From: Planctomycetota bacterium
Lineage (GTDB): Bacteria; Planctomycetota; Uabimicrobiia; Uabimicrobiales; Uabimicrobiaceae
Assembly (NCBI GenBank): GCA_029260735.1
Contig: JAJDCR010000004.1
Coordinates: forward strand, 1 to 58,577
DNA length: 58,577 nucleotides
Reading direction: 5' to 3'
Part shown: positions 1 through 7,644 of the stretch, one piece after another
How positions within the stretch are numbered: the first letter of the stretch is position 1
How the letters are laid out: the number at the start of each line of letters is the position of its first letter
Program-made: the position numbers and the translations under genes
Notes under the pieces: model-generated
What the model saw: the letters and a program-made list of their open reading frames with translations, nothing else
Database searches by the model: none
Told to the model about the DNA's origin: nothing

Positions 1-120
1 CGAGCAGGGGATGTGCTTGGCTCTTGATATTGTTGTAATCTAGGCACATCCCCTGCTCGGCAGGAGCCAAAGCCCTCCAGGGAACATTGTGCTTAAACAG
101 TTTTCGGATAAGCTGAATGC
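1..120. repeat. Interspersed palindromic repeat, truncated by the window edge
   Basis: Bases 1-16 and 44-59 are perfect 16-bp inverted copies (core GCAGGGGATGTGC). The right arm continues through CGGCAGGAGCC and on to about base 80. The same motifs, in the same order, form the inverted repeat at 58236-58374, so both belong to one family. A second shared block follows each: GTTTTCGGATAAGC near 97-111 and GGTTTCAGATAAGCC near 58425. The left arm is cut by the window start. No gene lies in bases 1-134. Confidence 0.75.
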
Positions 121-134
121 CCCCTTAAAAAAAA

Positions 135-476
135 TTAATCCTCAATTTTTTTATGAATATGAGGCATGGAAGTCGGGTCATCGGATCGAAAGTAACGTTT
201 TTCTGACCCGGTAGCGGTTACATTTTCATAAACGCCTTGGTCTCTTCGTACCAGCTTGGTAAAACCCTTTTCTTTTAGCTTACTATTCCCTACAGGTATT
301 CTGACTTGGGGGGCGCAGGATATAATCCTTCGTACAGAGCTATCCAAGGGGGTATCACCCGGCTCGATTTTTGCTAAATCGCACAACTCTCCCCAATTAT
401 TTAAGCTTTCGCTCATAGTATGCTTTACTTCTACATTACGATTGTTCGCCTCACAGCGATATTCATATCTTGGCAT
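135..476 (-). CDS. FmdB-like small protein with a degenerate zinc ribbon
   Basis: 113 aa. The start MPRYEYRCEA matches the opening of FmdB/putative regulatory zinc-ribbon proteins (usually MPxYEYxCxxC). In that family two CxxC pairs bind zinc. Here only Cys8 and Cys32 are at the expected places and their partners are replaced (Asn11, Ala35), so a classical ribbon cannot form; Cys54 is extra. A good Shine-Dalgarno (AAGGAGAAC) precedes the ATG. It lies 19 bp after the lipoprotein gene on the same strand and probably ends that operon. Family assignment is moderate; function unknown. Confidence 0.7.
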   Translation of the reverse strand: MPRYEYRCEANNRNVEVKHTMSESLNNWGELCDLAKIEPGDTPLDSSVRRIISCAPQVRIPVGNSKLKEKGFTKLVRRDQGVYENVTATGSEKRYFRSDDPTSMPHIHKKIED

Positions 477-495
477 TTTTGTTCTCCTTGGATTT

Positions 496-2391
496 TTAAA
501 GAAGAAGTTTTGCTAAAACTTTTAAAACATCATCCATCATTTTACTACATTGATAAAAGTGCTCGTGTTTCTTGTATATTTTACGTCTTTCTTCCGCACT
601 TTGAGCATCGCGGTATTGACTTAAATAAAAATTGGCTTCCTTCGCTAAATTTTCGGAGAGTTTATCTAAAACTATACTTGATTGAAGAAGGAGAAAACGA
701 TCGTTATAGATAACCTCTTCTCTCAGTTCTCCTCTTTCTCCCATTAAATTTATGTTTTCTTGAAGCTCCATAATTTTGTTCTTAGAAGTATTTTCTTTAT
801 TCAGAGTTTCTATTTTTTTGGCTAGATATTTGCGTACTGCTCCAATGCTTTCAGATTCTTCTTTCAATAGTACTTCTACTCTTTTAAAGCGATTTTGGAG
901 ATCCAGGTATGCTGGAACATCAAAATTTTTGTCATTTGTCCAGAGATTGTTCGCTTGTAATAGAATACTTCGAGCCGTTTGATAATTAAGAGCTTCCATT
1001 TCCTGATCCGCTTCATTTTGCAATTTTAAAGAAGACAGTGTTTTTTTATGGAAAACATTGGCTTTCTGTGCCTCGTTGTAGGTTGAGTAAACTTTGGCAT
1101 AAGCTTGGCTGAGTACCTGAGTTTCTTTAGTCGGAAATTTTTGCAATTGTTCTTTTGCATAATCTAAGGCTAGAGAAGCTTTTTCCAATTCTCCTTTTTT
1201 TATATTTTCACGAGCCTGCTCTATTTTATTTCGAAGCTCTTCTTTTGCTTTTTCGACAAGTTCTTTTATCGTTGCTTCTTTGTTCGGAACTTCAGAGAAG
1301 TTTTGTACAGAGATCTCTATAGGTAAGGAATTGGATTGAACGACAATACACTGGCGAGTGAAGGTAAAATTGACTCCTTTGACTGTTTTTGCAACAACGA
1401 CATAAAGGGGCTTTTTTTGGGTATCCTCAATTGTAATTTCGCCTGAGCTATCGGTAGTTCCTCGGTAGTGTTCTTGAGTGTCTTCAAAGCCTTGGTAGCT
1501 TGTAAAGATAGAGTAGCCTTTCATAGGATCATTGTTTGCTCCTAGAACCTGAATGGTTTGCTTTCCTCCTGTGAAATAAATTTGGCTAACTCGGTCTTCT
1601 TGGTGTATAGAGTATTTACTTAGAATTTGAGCCTGAGCTAAAAGAAAACCTTCTTGAGAGTAAATCTTTTTTGTATTGACTAATACTCCGGCCACTAAGC
1701 TTTTACCTCGAAAAATTTGAAAAGTACTTTCTTTCGGAAAACATTTTGTTTTGAGCAAAGATTCTTGTTCACCACGGAAAACAACTTGGAGATTTTCAAG
1801 ATCGTAAAGATACCCTTCTAAGCCTACGATGAAAGGGAAATTATCGGCCACTTGGGTCGCAATATCTTGTCCCGAATGGAAAGACACATCTAATATCGCA
1901 CTCATTCGGCCCGTCTTCAAATGTAAACGTTTAAGAGAGATTTTTTGCTCTTGTGTATAGACAACAACTGCTATTACCATTTCTTGATCTTGAACGTGAG
2001 AAAAAAAATCTCGATGTACTTCTTCCGGCTTAGAGGCTTTAATGATACTCTGGGCACTGAGTTTATCGGGGAGAAAGTGAGGTTGAAAAAGTCTAGCTAA
2101 ACGACGTTGGCAAATATCTTGTAAGCTTTTTTCAAAATAATTTCCTAAAATGCTTTCATTAATTGTGTCAAGAAAAACATAGCAAAAAATAAGCTCGTAA
2201 GGTTTTTGCAGTTTTGCAAAAAAACCTTTTTCTGCGAAAACCTCTGGTAAACTTCTTGAGGAAGAGTTTGTTATATTTTTTTCAGGTAGACTTTCATGGG
2301 ATAAAAGGAGGGCCTTCGGAGGCTCATCTTCGGTACATCCCCCTAGCAAAAGTATACTTACAAAAATGAAAAAAAGTATAGAGCGGGGCAT
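496..2391 (-). CDS. Large lipoprotein of unknown function with a coiled-coil C-terminus
   Basis: 631 aa. The N-terminus is a lipoprotein signal with lipobox LLGGC, so the mature protein should be lipid-anchored in the envelope. Residues about 60-270 look mixed alpha/beta with no family I can name. About 290-350 has a beta pattern with a small Ig/carboxypeptidase-regulatory-like feel (Gly-rich turns, 'SSGEITIED'). From about 370 to the end it is long helical, Lys/Glu-rich and coiled-coil or TPR-like. The gene begins 10 bp after the SurA-like gene, so the two are probably co-transcribed and may share a role in envelope assembly. No enzyme motif is visible. Confidence 0.8.
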   Translation of the reverse strand: MPRSILFFIFVSILLLGGCTEDEPPKALLLSHESLPEKNITNSSSRSLPEVFAEKGFFAKLQKPYELIFCYVFLDTINESILGNYFEKSLQDICQRRLARLFQPHFLPDKLSAQSIIKASKPEEVHRDFFSHVQDQEMVIAVVVYTQEQKISLKRLHLKTGRMSAILDVSFHSGQDIATQVADNFPFIVGLEGYLYDLENLQVVFRGEQESLLKTKCFPKESTFQIFRGKSLVAGVLVNTKKIYSQEGFLLAQAQILSKYSIHQEDRVSQIYFTGGKQTIQVLGANNDPMKGYSIFTSYQGFEDTQEHYRGTTDSSGEITIEDTQKKPLYVVVAKTVKGVNFTFTRQCIVVQSNSLPIEISVQNFSEVPNKEATIKELVEKAKEELRNKIEQARENIKKGELEKASLALDYAKEQLQKFPTKETQVLSQAYAKVYSTYNEAQKANVFHKKTLSSLKLQNEADQEMEALNYQTARSILLQANNLWTNDKNFDVPAYLDLQNRFKRVEVLLKEESESIGAVRKYLAKKIETLNKENTSKNKIMELQENINLMGERGELREEVIYNDRFLLLQSSIVLDKLSENLAKEANFYLSQYRDAQSAEERRKIYKKHEHFYQCSKMMDDVLKVLAKLLL

Positions 2392-2401
2392 CTTCTATTC
2401 C

Positions 2402-3409
2402 CTACTTTTTGTCTTGATCAAATAAATTTGAAGGCCAAATATACGAACGTTGGATTAATTTTTCTCGGATTCGAGTTAAAGCAGCAATAACTTTTTGGTA
2501 ACGTAATCGTTGCCGAATTCCTTCTTGGACTTCCGAAAAAGAAATCTCTCCTCCCTGCTCAATGTCTTCTATTTTGATAATCTGACAAAAACTGTCAACA
2601 GGGATGGGGTCACTCACTTCTCCCACTTCCATGGTAAAAGCTATATCTTCTACCTCTTCATGAAGCTCATTCTTTCCGAAAAAATCCCAGACTATCTTTT
2701 CATCCTTTTTAGGACGAGGCCAAGTTCCTCCTTCTTTGGCGTAATAATCGTTGGAATAAGTCTTTGCCAACTCTGCAAAGTCTGCTCCACTTCTGATTTC
2801 TTTTACAATGGCTTCGGCCTTGGTTAGGGCTTCTTCTCGCCCTCCATTTTTACTGTAATAGAGAGTTATAATCCGAGTTTTAATTTTCTTTTCTTCGGTG
2901 AAGCTTTTGAGGTTATTTTGATAGTAGGCTCTAATTTCCATTGGGCGAACAAAGGTATCAATAGCAGCTCGTCTTTTTTCAGCAGGAGAGTACCCCGATT
3001 TTTTTTGGAAAAGCTCTTGTAGAGTCAGTCGATTACGAATTAGATCAGCCAAATTTAACTCTTCTGGATTCTGTATGTCTCTTTCCTTAATCTCTTTTTC
3101 CACTAGCTCATTGATCGCTTCCTGAGAAACATTGATTTTATAGCGTTTTGCCTCTTGGAGGATTAGTTTATCTTCGACAATTTGACGTAAAGCAATTGTA
3201 AAGAGCTTCCGTTTTTGCTGTTCTTTCATTAGAGGAGATAAATTAGAACTTTGAATTCCTCGTAGCCCTTCTTGAGTTTTTTGGTAAACTTCTCCATAAG
3301 TAATGGTTTCATCGTTTACAATGGCTACTATGGAATCTGATTTTTGCTCAATGGCTCCTGTCCAACTTAGTAAAACCAAAAAGCATAATGCCAAATATCT
3401 ACACATCAT
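2402..3409 (-). CDS. SurA/PrsA-like peptidyl-prolyl isomerase (periplasmic foldase)
   Basis: 335 aa with a signal peptide (hydrophobic residues 5-19). The chaperone part (about 25-165) has the SurA-type opening 'IVAIVNDETITYGEV' and a long helical segment. The parvulin domain is about 172-285, with the typical 'GADFAELAKTYSND' and 'GGTWPRP' stretches and the 'VGEVSDPI' turn. In this family the protein assists folding of exported or outer-membrane proteins. Its start overlaps the end of the upstream membrane-protein gene by 11 bp, indicating translational coupling. SurA versus PrsA/PpiD cannot be separated by eye; the absence of an N-terminal anchor and the LPS context favour SurA. Confidence 0.85.
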   Translation of the reverse strand: MMCRYLALCFLVLLSWTGAIEQKSDSIVAIVNDETITYGEVYQKTQEGLRGIQSSNLSPLMKEQQKRKLFTIALRQIVEDKLILQEAKRYKINVSQEAINELVEKEIKERDIQNPEELNLADLIRNRLTLQELFQKKSGYSPAEKRRAAIDTFVRPMEIRAYYQNNLKSFTEEKKIKTRIITLYYSKNGGREEALTKAEAIVKEIRSGADFAELAKTYSNDYYAKEGGTWPRPKKDEKIVWDFFGKNELHEEVEDIAFTMEVGEVSDPIPVDSFCQIIKIEDIEQGGEISFSEVQEGIRQRLRYQKVIAALTRIREKLIQRSYIWPSNLFDQDKK

Positions 3410-4298
3410 CTTTATTTTCCTTTTTTCGTCTTTTTGCTCTACGCTGTTTTTGCTGGTAATGATAATTCTTAACTTCTTTTTGCTCTAAAATAATTGCCAA
3501 ACCCAATAGTAAAAAAGTTAGAATGAGAACAGCGGTGAATATAGGTGTTAACCAGCTACTTGTTTTGGAAGGGGCTGGCAAGGCAGTACTTTGTCGCACT
3601 TGAAAGGTACGACCTATAATGATCGGAGCATTGGCTTCTTTTCCCTTTTGTGACTCGTAAAACCAAACTTTAAAAAAAACTCCGTTTAAGGTGACAAAAT
3701 CCCATTTTTCATATTTAGGAGGTTGTTGAGTTAGCTCAATTAGATACAGTTTATTATCTGGATCTAAAATGGCTCCGCGCCAGATTGTAAAGTTCTCTAA
3801 TCCTCTTGCATGAGCTTCTTCTCCCTTTAGGGTATGTTGCTCTAGTAGTTTAACTAAATTTCCTCGAATTTGCAAATACTGTCCTCGGAGCTCATCTCTT
3901 CCTTCTTGTGAGGTAAATACATTCCAATTGATAGGTTTTGATCTCTGGGCTATTTCTTCTTTTGGAACACTTAAAACCTGATGAACTAGATAATAGTAAG
4001 GAAAGGTGTAGCGAAACTTGTCATCCTTTATATCATCTAAAATAGAAGTGTCTTCTTCAAAAGGGAGAAAGTTTTTCAAAATAGTTTGATTTTGAATAGA
4101 GAGATTTTTTTCTTTTTGATGAAAGAGTTTTTGCTTATCTTTATTTTCTTCTTTTTTATTTTTCTCTTCCCCCAAAGTTATCTGGCTATAGTAGATAAAC
4201 CATGTAGCTAAAATTCCTGTGAAAAATAGCATGATTAAACGTCGCCACTCTTTTTGGGAAATTTCTCCTGGACTAAAGTTTTTTTGTTTTTCTTTCAT
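3399..4298 (-). CDS. Membrane protein of unknown function, anchored at both ends
   Basis: 299 aa. One hydrophobic segment is near residues 20-38 and a second near 249-270, followed by a strongly basic C-terminal tail (Lys/Arg-rich), so the middle about 210 residues should be periplasmic with both ends in the cytoplasm. After the first segment comes a Lys/Glu/Gln-rich linker. The central domain contains repeated beta-strand-like blocks ('YLQIRGNLVKL', 'FVTLNGVFFKVW') suggestive of an OB- or SH3-like barrel; this is inference. ATGA overlap with the upstream GT-C gene and an 11-bp overlap with the downstream foldase gene place it in a tight operon. I do not recognise the family. Confidence 0.8.
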   Translation of the reverse strand: MKEKQKNFSPGEISQKEWRRLIMLFFTGILATWFIYYSQITLGEEKNKKEENKDKQKLFHQKEKNLSIQNQTILKNFLPFEEDTSILDDIKDDKFRYTFPYYYLVHQVLSVPKEEIAQRSKPINWNVFTSQEGRDELRGQYLQIRGNLVKLLEQHTLKGEEAHARGLENFTIWRGAILDPDNKLYLIELTQQPPKYEKWDFVTLNGVFFKVWFYESQKGKEANAPIIIGRTFQVRQSTALPAPSKTSSWLTPIFTAVLILTFLLLGLAIILEQKEVKNYHYQQKQRRAKRRKKENKDDV

Positions 4299-5545
4299 GA
4301 TAAATCTAGTTGCTCCTTAAAGCTTAGATAAAAAAGATAACCAAGGTAGCCCAAGAGAGTGGTTCTAGAGATAATTACGACACCTAAAACAACAGAGTAG
4401 TCCGCCAAGAAAAAAACCCATAGAGGCATTTCAACAAAATTAATAATAGAGAGAAGTAGAGGAAGAAAAAATCTTGTGGGAGTAACTAACAGTACAAAAG
4501 GTAAAACATAAATAATGAACTGAGGACTCCATCCCTTGGCATAAAGGAAAAAAATTATCATCGAGAAAGCAGAAAAGGTGATCGCTAGACCAGGAGAAAT
4601 TTCTTCTGGGAGTTTTCTATAAACGTTCGCCCAAACCAGAAAAAAAATAATTCCTATAAACAGATACCATTGACTAAAAAAAGGGGACCCTTGGGGAAAT
4701 TTATCAATTTTAGAAGAAAAACGAGATTGAATATAATTTTCTTGCGTGGGGACCGGATCCAAAGGAGTTTTTTTCACGGGGCCCACATAGCCATAACTGT
4801 ACTGTCCATCTAGTAGAGCCCAGACTGTTTCCCAACCAGGCCTTTGTTGAGTTACTCGAGCAAAAGTTTTTATCCAAGTGGCATTATAGCAAAGAAAAGG
4901 AACAAAAATAATAAGAAGAGTAACTACTAAAAGCAAGCTAGATAAAATTCTTTTTCTTTTTGAGCGAAGGAGTAGAGGGACTAAAAGGATGGGAATTAGT
5001 TTAATGGCAATGCCAAGGGCTATTGTAACACTAGCCCACATCTCTTGTTTTTTTACAATTAAATACAAAGATAGTAGAATAAAAAATAAAGGGAGACTAT
5101 CAAAGAAAGAGAAAATGACAAAGAGAGGAAAAAAGAGCAAACTGTAAAAAATAGCGATTTGTTCGGCTTTGTTTTGAGAATACAGGGTTCGTCCTAAGCC
5201 ATAGATAAGAAGTAAAACTCCTGTGTCCCAGAGAACGTTAAAAAAGGATACTATGAAAGAGTATCTCTGAAAATGCGATGAATTAGGTAAAAATTCCCAC
5301 TCAGAAAGATTATAAAAAGCTACCGAAAGCCAAGGATAGATAGGAGGGTATTCCATCCAATAGTGGAGAAAAGGGTATTTTCCTTGGCTGGAAAAAGAGG
5401 CGAGGGAGAAATGATACTCAAACTCTCGGTGTAAGGGAGTAAACCAAAATAAAAACATCCAACGTGTGGTCAAAAAAAGGATTGCTATTTTGAAAATATC
5501 AAATTTAAACGGAGTTTCTTGAGAAGGGGTTATAGAAGTTTGCAT
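4295..5545 (-). CDS. Polytopic membrane protein resembling GT-C glycosyltransferases
   Basis: 416 aa with about ten hydrophobic segments. The early periplasmic loop holds 'YPFLHYWMEYPPIYPWL', the layout seen in GT-C mannosyl/glycosyltransferases that use lipid-linked sugars, in which an acidic residue in the first loop is catalytic. Such enzymes glycosylate lipids or exported proteins. It is first in a run of tightly packed genes reaching 135. The 45-bp gap upstream contains the stem-loop at 5566-5591, so its promoter may lie further up or expression may depend on read-through from the ExbBD genes. No clear Shine-Dalgarno is visible just before the ATG. Substrate unknown. Confidence 0.75.
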   Translation of the reverse strand: MQTSITPSQETPFKFDIFKIAILFLTTRWMFLFWFTPLHREFEYHFSLASFSSQGKYPFLHYWMEYPPIYPWLSVAFYNLSEWEFLPNSSHFQRYSFIVSFFNVLWDTGVLLLIYGLGRTLYSQNKAEQIAIFYSLLFFPLFVIFSFFDSLPLFFILLSLYLIVKKQEMWASVTIALGIAIKLIPILLVPLLLRSKRKRILSSLLLVVTLLIIFVPFLCYNATWIKTFARVTQQRPGWETVWALLDGQYSYGYVGPVKKTPLDPVPTQENYIQSRFSSKIDKFPQGSPFFSQWYLFIGIIFFLVWANVYRKLPEEISPGLAITFSAFSMIIFFLYAKGWSPQFIIYVLPFVLLVTPTRFFLPLLLSIINFVEMPLWVFFLADYSVVLGVVIISRTTLLGYLGYLFYLSFKEQLDLS

Positions 5546-5565
5546 TTTTTGTTTTAGTTTGAAAT

Positions 5566-5591
5566 GTAAACGGGAGAAACCTCCCGTTTAC
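5566..5591 (-). terminator. Stem-loop after the ExbBD genes
   Basis: Perfect 11-bp inverted repeat (GTAAACGGGAG at 5566-5576, CTCCCGTTTAC at 5581-5591) with a 4-nt loop, directly at the stop codon of the second ExbD. No strong U-tract follows on the minus strand, so it may be a partial terminator or an mRNA 3' stabiliser. Confidence 0.6.
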
Positions 5592-6067
5592 TAGCCACTT
5601 TCCTCAGGCAATGTCGTAAACTTTACGGGAATAGGTTTCCCTCCTCTTTCTTGGTCAATTTTTCGACAAACGTTCAAGGTAGAAATGACTTCTTGGAAAG
5701 GAATGTCAATATCTGGATCAATAATTACCGAGGTGTTAGGTGTTTTGGCTATGATATAGCGAATTTTAGTATACAATTGCTTATAGCGATCAGCTCCAGA
5801 TAACTTGACATCCCCTACCCAAATAAATGTTTCTTGTTGTTCCTTGAGAAGTTTGACAGTGATGGGTTCCTCAGGCTCTTTATCAATAAACGCTTTTGAT
5901 TGACCGTCTTCTTTTGGTAGATAAGCTTGAAGAATTCCTTCGAGAGCCTTGAAATTCAAAGTGCACATGAAAAAGATAAGAAGAAGAAATGTGACATCAA
6001 TCATTGGTGTCATATCCATCTCTACTTTTTCGGAAAATAATTTTCGAGTTGATTTCGATAATGCCAT
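5591..6067 (-). CDS. exbD: ExbD/TolR-family biopolymer transport protein (second copy)
   Basis: About 158 aa. ExbD signature: cytoplasmic N-terminus, then 'EMDMTPMIDVTFLLLIFF' with the conserved membrane Asp that carries protons in the ExbB-ExbD motor, followed by a periplasmic domain ending in a conserved 'VIIDPDIDIPFQEVISTL' block. I chose ATG at 6067; the reading frame extends to a TTG at 6085, but the purine-rich GGAAAG lies between the two and fits the ATG. It works with ExbB (6733-7467) and the other ExbD (6248-6682), energising an outer-membrane or envelope process. Two divergent ExbD copies suggest a heteromeric periplasmic end. Confidence 0.92.
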   Translation of the reverse strand: MALSKSTRKLFSEKVEMDMTPMIDVTFLLLIFFMCTLNFKALEGILQAYLPKEDGQSKAFIDKEPEEPITVKLLKEQQETFIWVGDVKLSGADRYKQLYTKIRYIIAKTPNTSVIIDPDIDIPFQEVISTLNVCRKIDQERGGKPIPVKFTTLPEESG

Positions 6068-6119
6068 ACCAATACCACTTTCCAAATAAAACCTTCAGCA
6101 TTGTTCTCTGAAACTGGTG

Positions 6120-6164
6120 TAGTCAGCAGGAAAACAAAGTGATTTCTTGTTTTTCTACTGACTA
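6120..6164. other. Stem-loop between the two exbD genes
   Basis: An 18-bp imperfect inverted repeat (6120-6137 and 6147-6164) with a 9-nt loop sits in the 180-bp gap between the two ExbD genes. It could be a processing or attenuation site that sets the ratio of the two proteins. The rest of the gap shows nothing else. Confidence 0.5.
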
Positions 6165-6247
6165 CTCTAAAACGAAGCATTCTCTGCCTAGTTTCATTCC
6201 TGAAAAAACTAATTTCTTTGCATTAGAGTGATGCTGGATTCTGAATT

Positions 6248-6682
6248 CTAATTCTTATCTATTTTTGCCCCAAAGGAAACTTTATATATCTTATTCTTAG
6301 TGCACTCCATCATAACTTGTTGGACACTTTTGTAGGGGGCTTTGATATCCGCTCTAATTACCACCGAACGAGTGGGGAGTCCATTCTCATCGGAGGATAT
6401 TTTTGATTCTTCAAAGAGTAGCTTATTGAGTTCTTGCCAGCTTATTATTCGGCCGGAAACTTCAATTTGAGCATCTTTGTGAATATTGATAACTAGACCC
6501 TCTTTATCTCCTGTTTTTTCTTCGATGGCTTCGTCAGCAATGGGCATTATGAGCTCGGCTCTTTCTACTGTGACCATTTGAGTTACTAGCATGAAGAAAA
6601 TGATCAAATTAAAGATGACATCAATCATAGGAGTCATGTCCATTTTGATGTCTTCTTGAGAATAAGAGTTTCTTCTATTCAT
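6248..6682 (-). CDS. exbD: ExbD/TolR-family biopolymer transport protein (first copy)
   Basis: 144 aa. The same signature as its partner, 'IKMDMTPMIDVIFNLIIFF', with the membrane Asp in the MIDV motif, then a periplasmic domain ending near 'VVIRADIKAPYKSVQQVM'. It starts 50 bp after ExbB on the same strand. Its periplasmic sequence differs clearly from the second copy, so the pair is not a recent duplication. It forms the proton-driven stator with ExbB. No TonB or TolA gene is visible in the window, so what the motor drives is open. Confidence 0.93.
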   Translation of the reverse strand: MNRRNSYSQEDIKMDMTPMIDVIFNLIIFFMLVTQMVTVERAELIMPIADEAIEEKTGDKEGLVINIHKDAQIEVSGRIISWQELNKLLFEESKISSDENGLPTRSVVIRADIKAPYKSVQQVMMECTKNKIYKVSFGAKIDKN

Positions 6683-6732
6683 AGTCTTTCTTTCTTCTTG
6701 AAGAGCAAGTCGTTTACAAAACGATTATTCAA

Positions 6733-7467
6733 CTATACTTCCTGGCGAAAACGTCCGAGTAGCTCTTCGGCAACCCCATTGATTTCCATACTAATGCGGA
6801 CTACTTTATTGCGGAAATAAAAGTAAATTGACATTGCTGGAATAGCGACTCCAATTCCCATACACGTTGTAACTAGAGCTTGAAATATACCTCCGGCCAA
6901 ATCTTTTGGCTTCGGAGCTCCCTCTAAGTTTGCAATTTTCCAAAAAGCCGCGATCATACCAGTTACTGTCCCCAATAGACCGAGCATGGGCGCAATGGAA
7001 GAAATCAATTGCAACCAGGAAATCTTTTGCTGTAGCTTAACAGATTCTTCCTCGCCTACACTGTGAACCGCTTTAACCATCGAATCGTAACCAGAGTCTA
7101 TTCTTTCTAAGGCCGCCCAAATAACATTTGTTAAATAACCAGGGTCAGCGTTACAGGTTTCCATTACTTCTTCGTAAGCTTCATCTTCAAAAAGATCTTC
7201 TATGTCTTGGAGAAGATCTGGGGGGATGAGTTTGTCGCGACGGAGAGAAAATATATGCTCAATGGTGAGGGCCATTGTTGCAACGGAAACAAGCATGATT
7301 ATCCAACCAATAAGCCCACTCTCCGAAACAAGACCCCAAAGAGAAAGAGCGTAGTCCGAGGTTTGATTAGGATTTTTTATGTCTAGCTCTTCTTGGGCCA
7401 AAACACAAGCACTAAAGACTAGGCATAGGATAAGCAATAAAGTTAACCGTGATTTTTTACCACCCAT
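6733..7467 (-). CDS. exbB: ExbB/TolQ/MotA-family proton channel protein
   Basis: 244 aa. A signal-peptide-like hydrophobic N-terminus precedes the family core: a membrane helix near 50-70, a cytoplasmic loop, then the conserved block 'IAPMLGLLGTVTGMIAAF' and 'GGIFQALVTTCMGIGVAIPAM' containing the two pore helices. In the family this pentamer surrounds ExbD and couples proton flow to work on the periplasmic side. A strong Shine-Dalgarno (AAGGAG) precedes the ATG, and a good promoter lies at 7531-7559. It heads exbB-exbD-exbD. The extra N-terminal hydrophobic segment, compared with E. coli ExbB, is common in planctomycete and delta-type homologues. Confidence 0.93.
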   Translation of the reverse strand: MGGKKSRLTLLLILCLVFSACVLAQEELDIKNPNQTSDYALSLWGLVSESGLIGWIIMLVSVATMALTIEHIFSLRRDKLIPPDLLQDIEDLFEDEAYEEVMETCNADPGYLTNVIWAALERIDSGYDSMVKAVHSVGEEESVKLQQKISWLQLISSIAPMLGLLGTVTGMIAAFWKIANLEGAPKPKDLAGGIFQALVTTCMGIGVAIPAMSIYFYFRNKVVRISMEINGVAEELLGRFRQEV

Positions 7468-7530
7468 GCAAATAACTCCTTCTATGATATTTCTTTCTGG
7501 AATTTAGTTTATCAGATTGACTGAACTTCT

Positions 7531-7559
7531 ATTGTAGCAGTCTACCTACTTTGGTGCAA
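7531..7559 (-). promoter_or_regulatory. Predicted sigma-70-type promoter of exbB-exbD-exbD
   Basis: On the minus strand TTGCAC (complement of 7554-7559), a 17-bp spacer and TACAAT (complement of 7531-7536) are spaced ideally, about 65 bp before the ExbB start. Confidence 0.6.
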
Positions 7560-7644
7560 TCATTTTATCTATTATCAAAAGGATCGAAAAGGATTTCTAA
7601 TGTCTAAAAAAGACTCTCAGGTGTCTAAAAATCTAGGAAAATTT

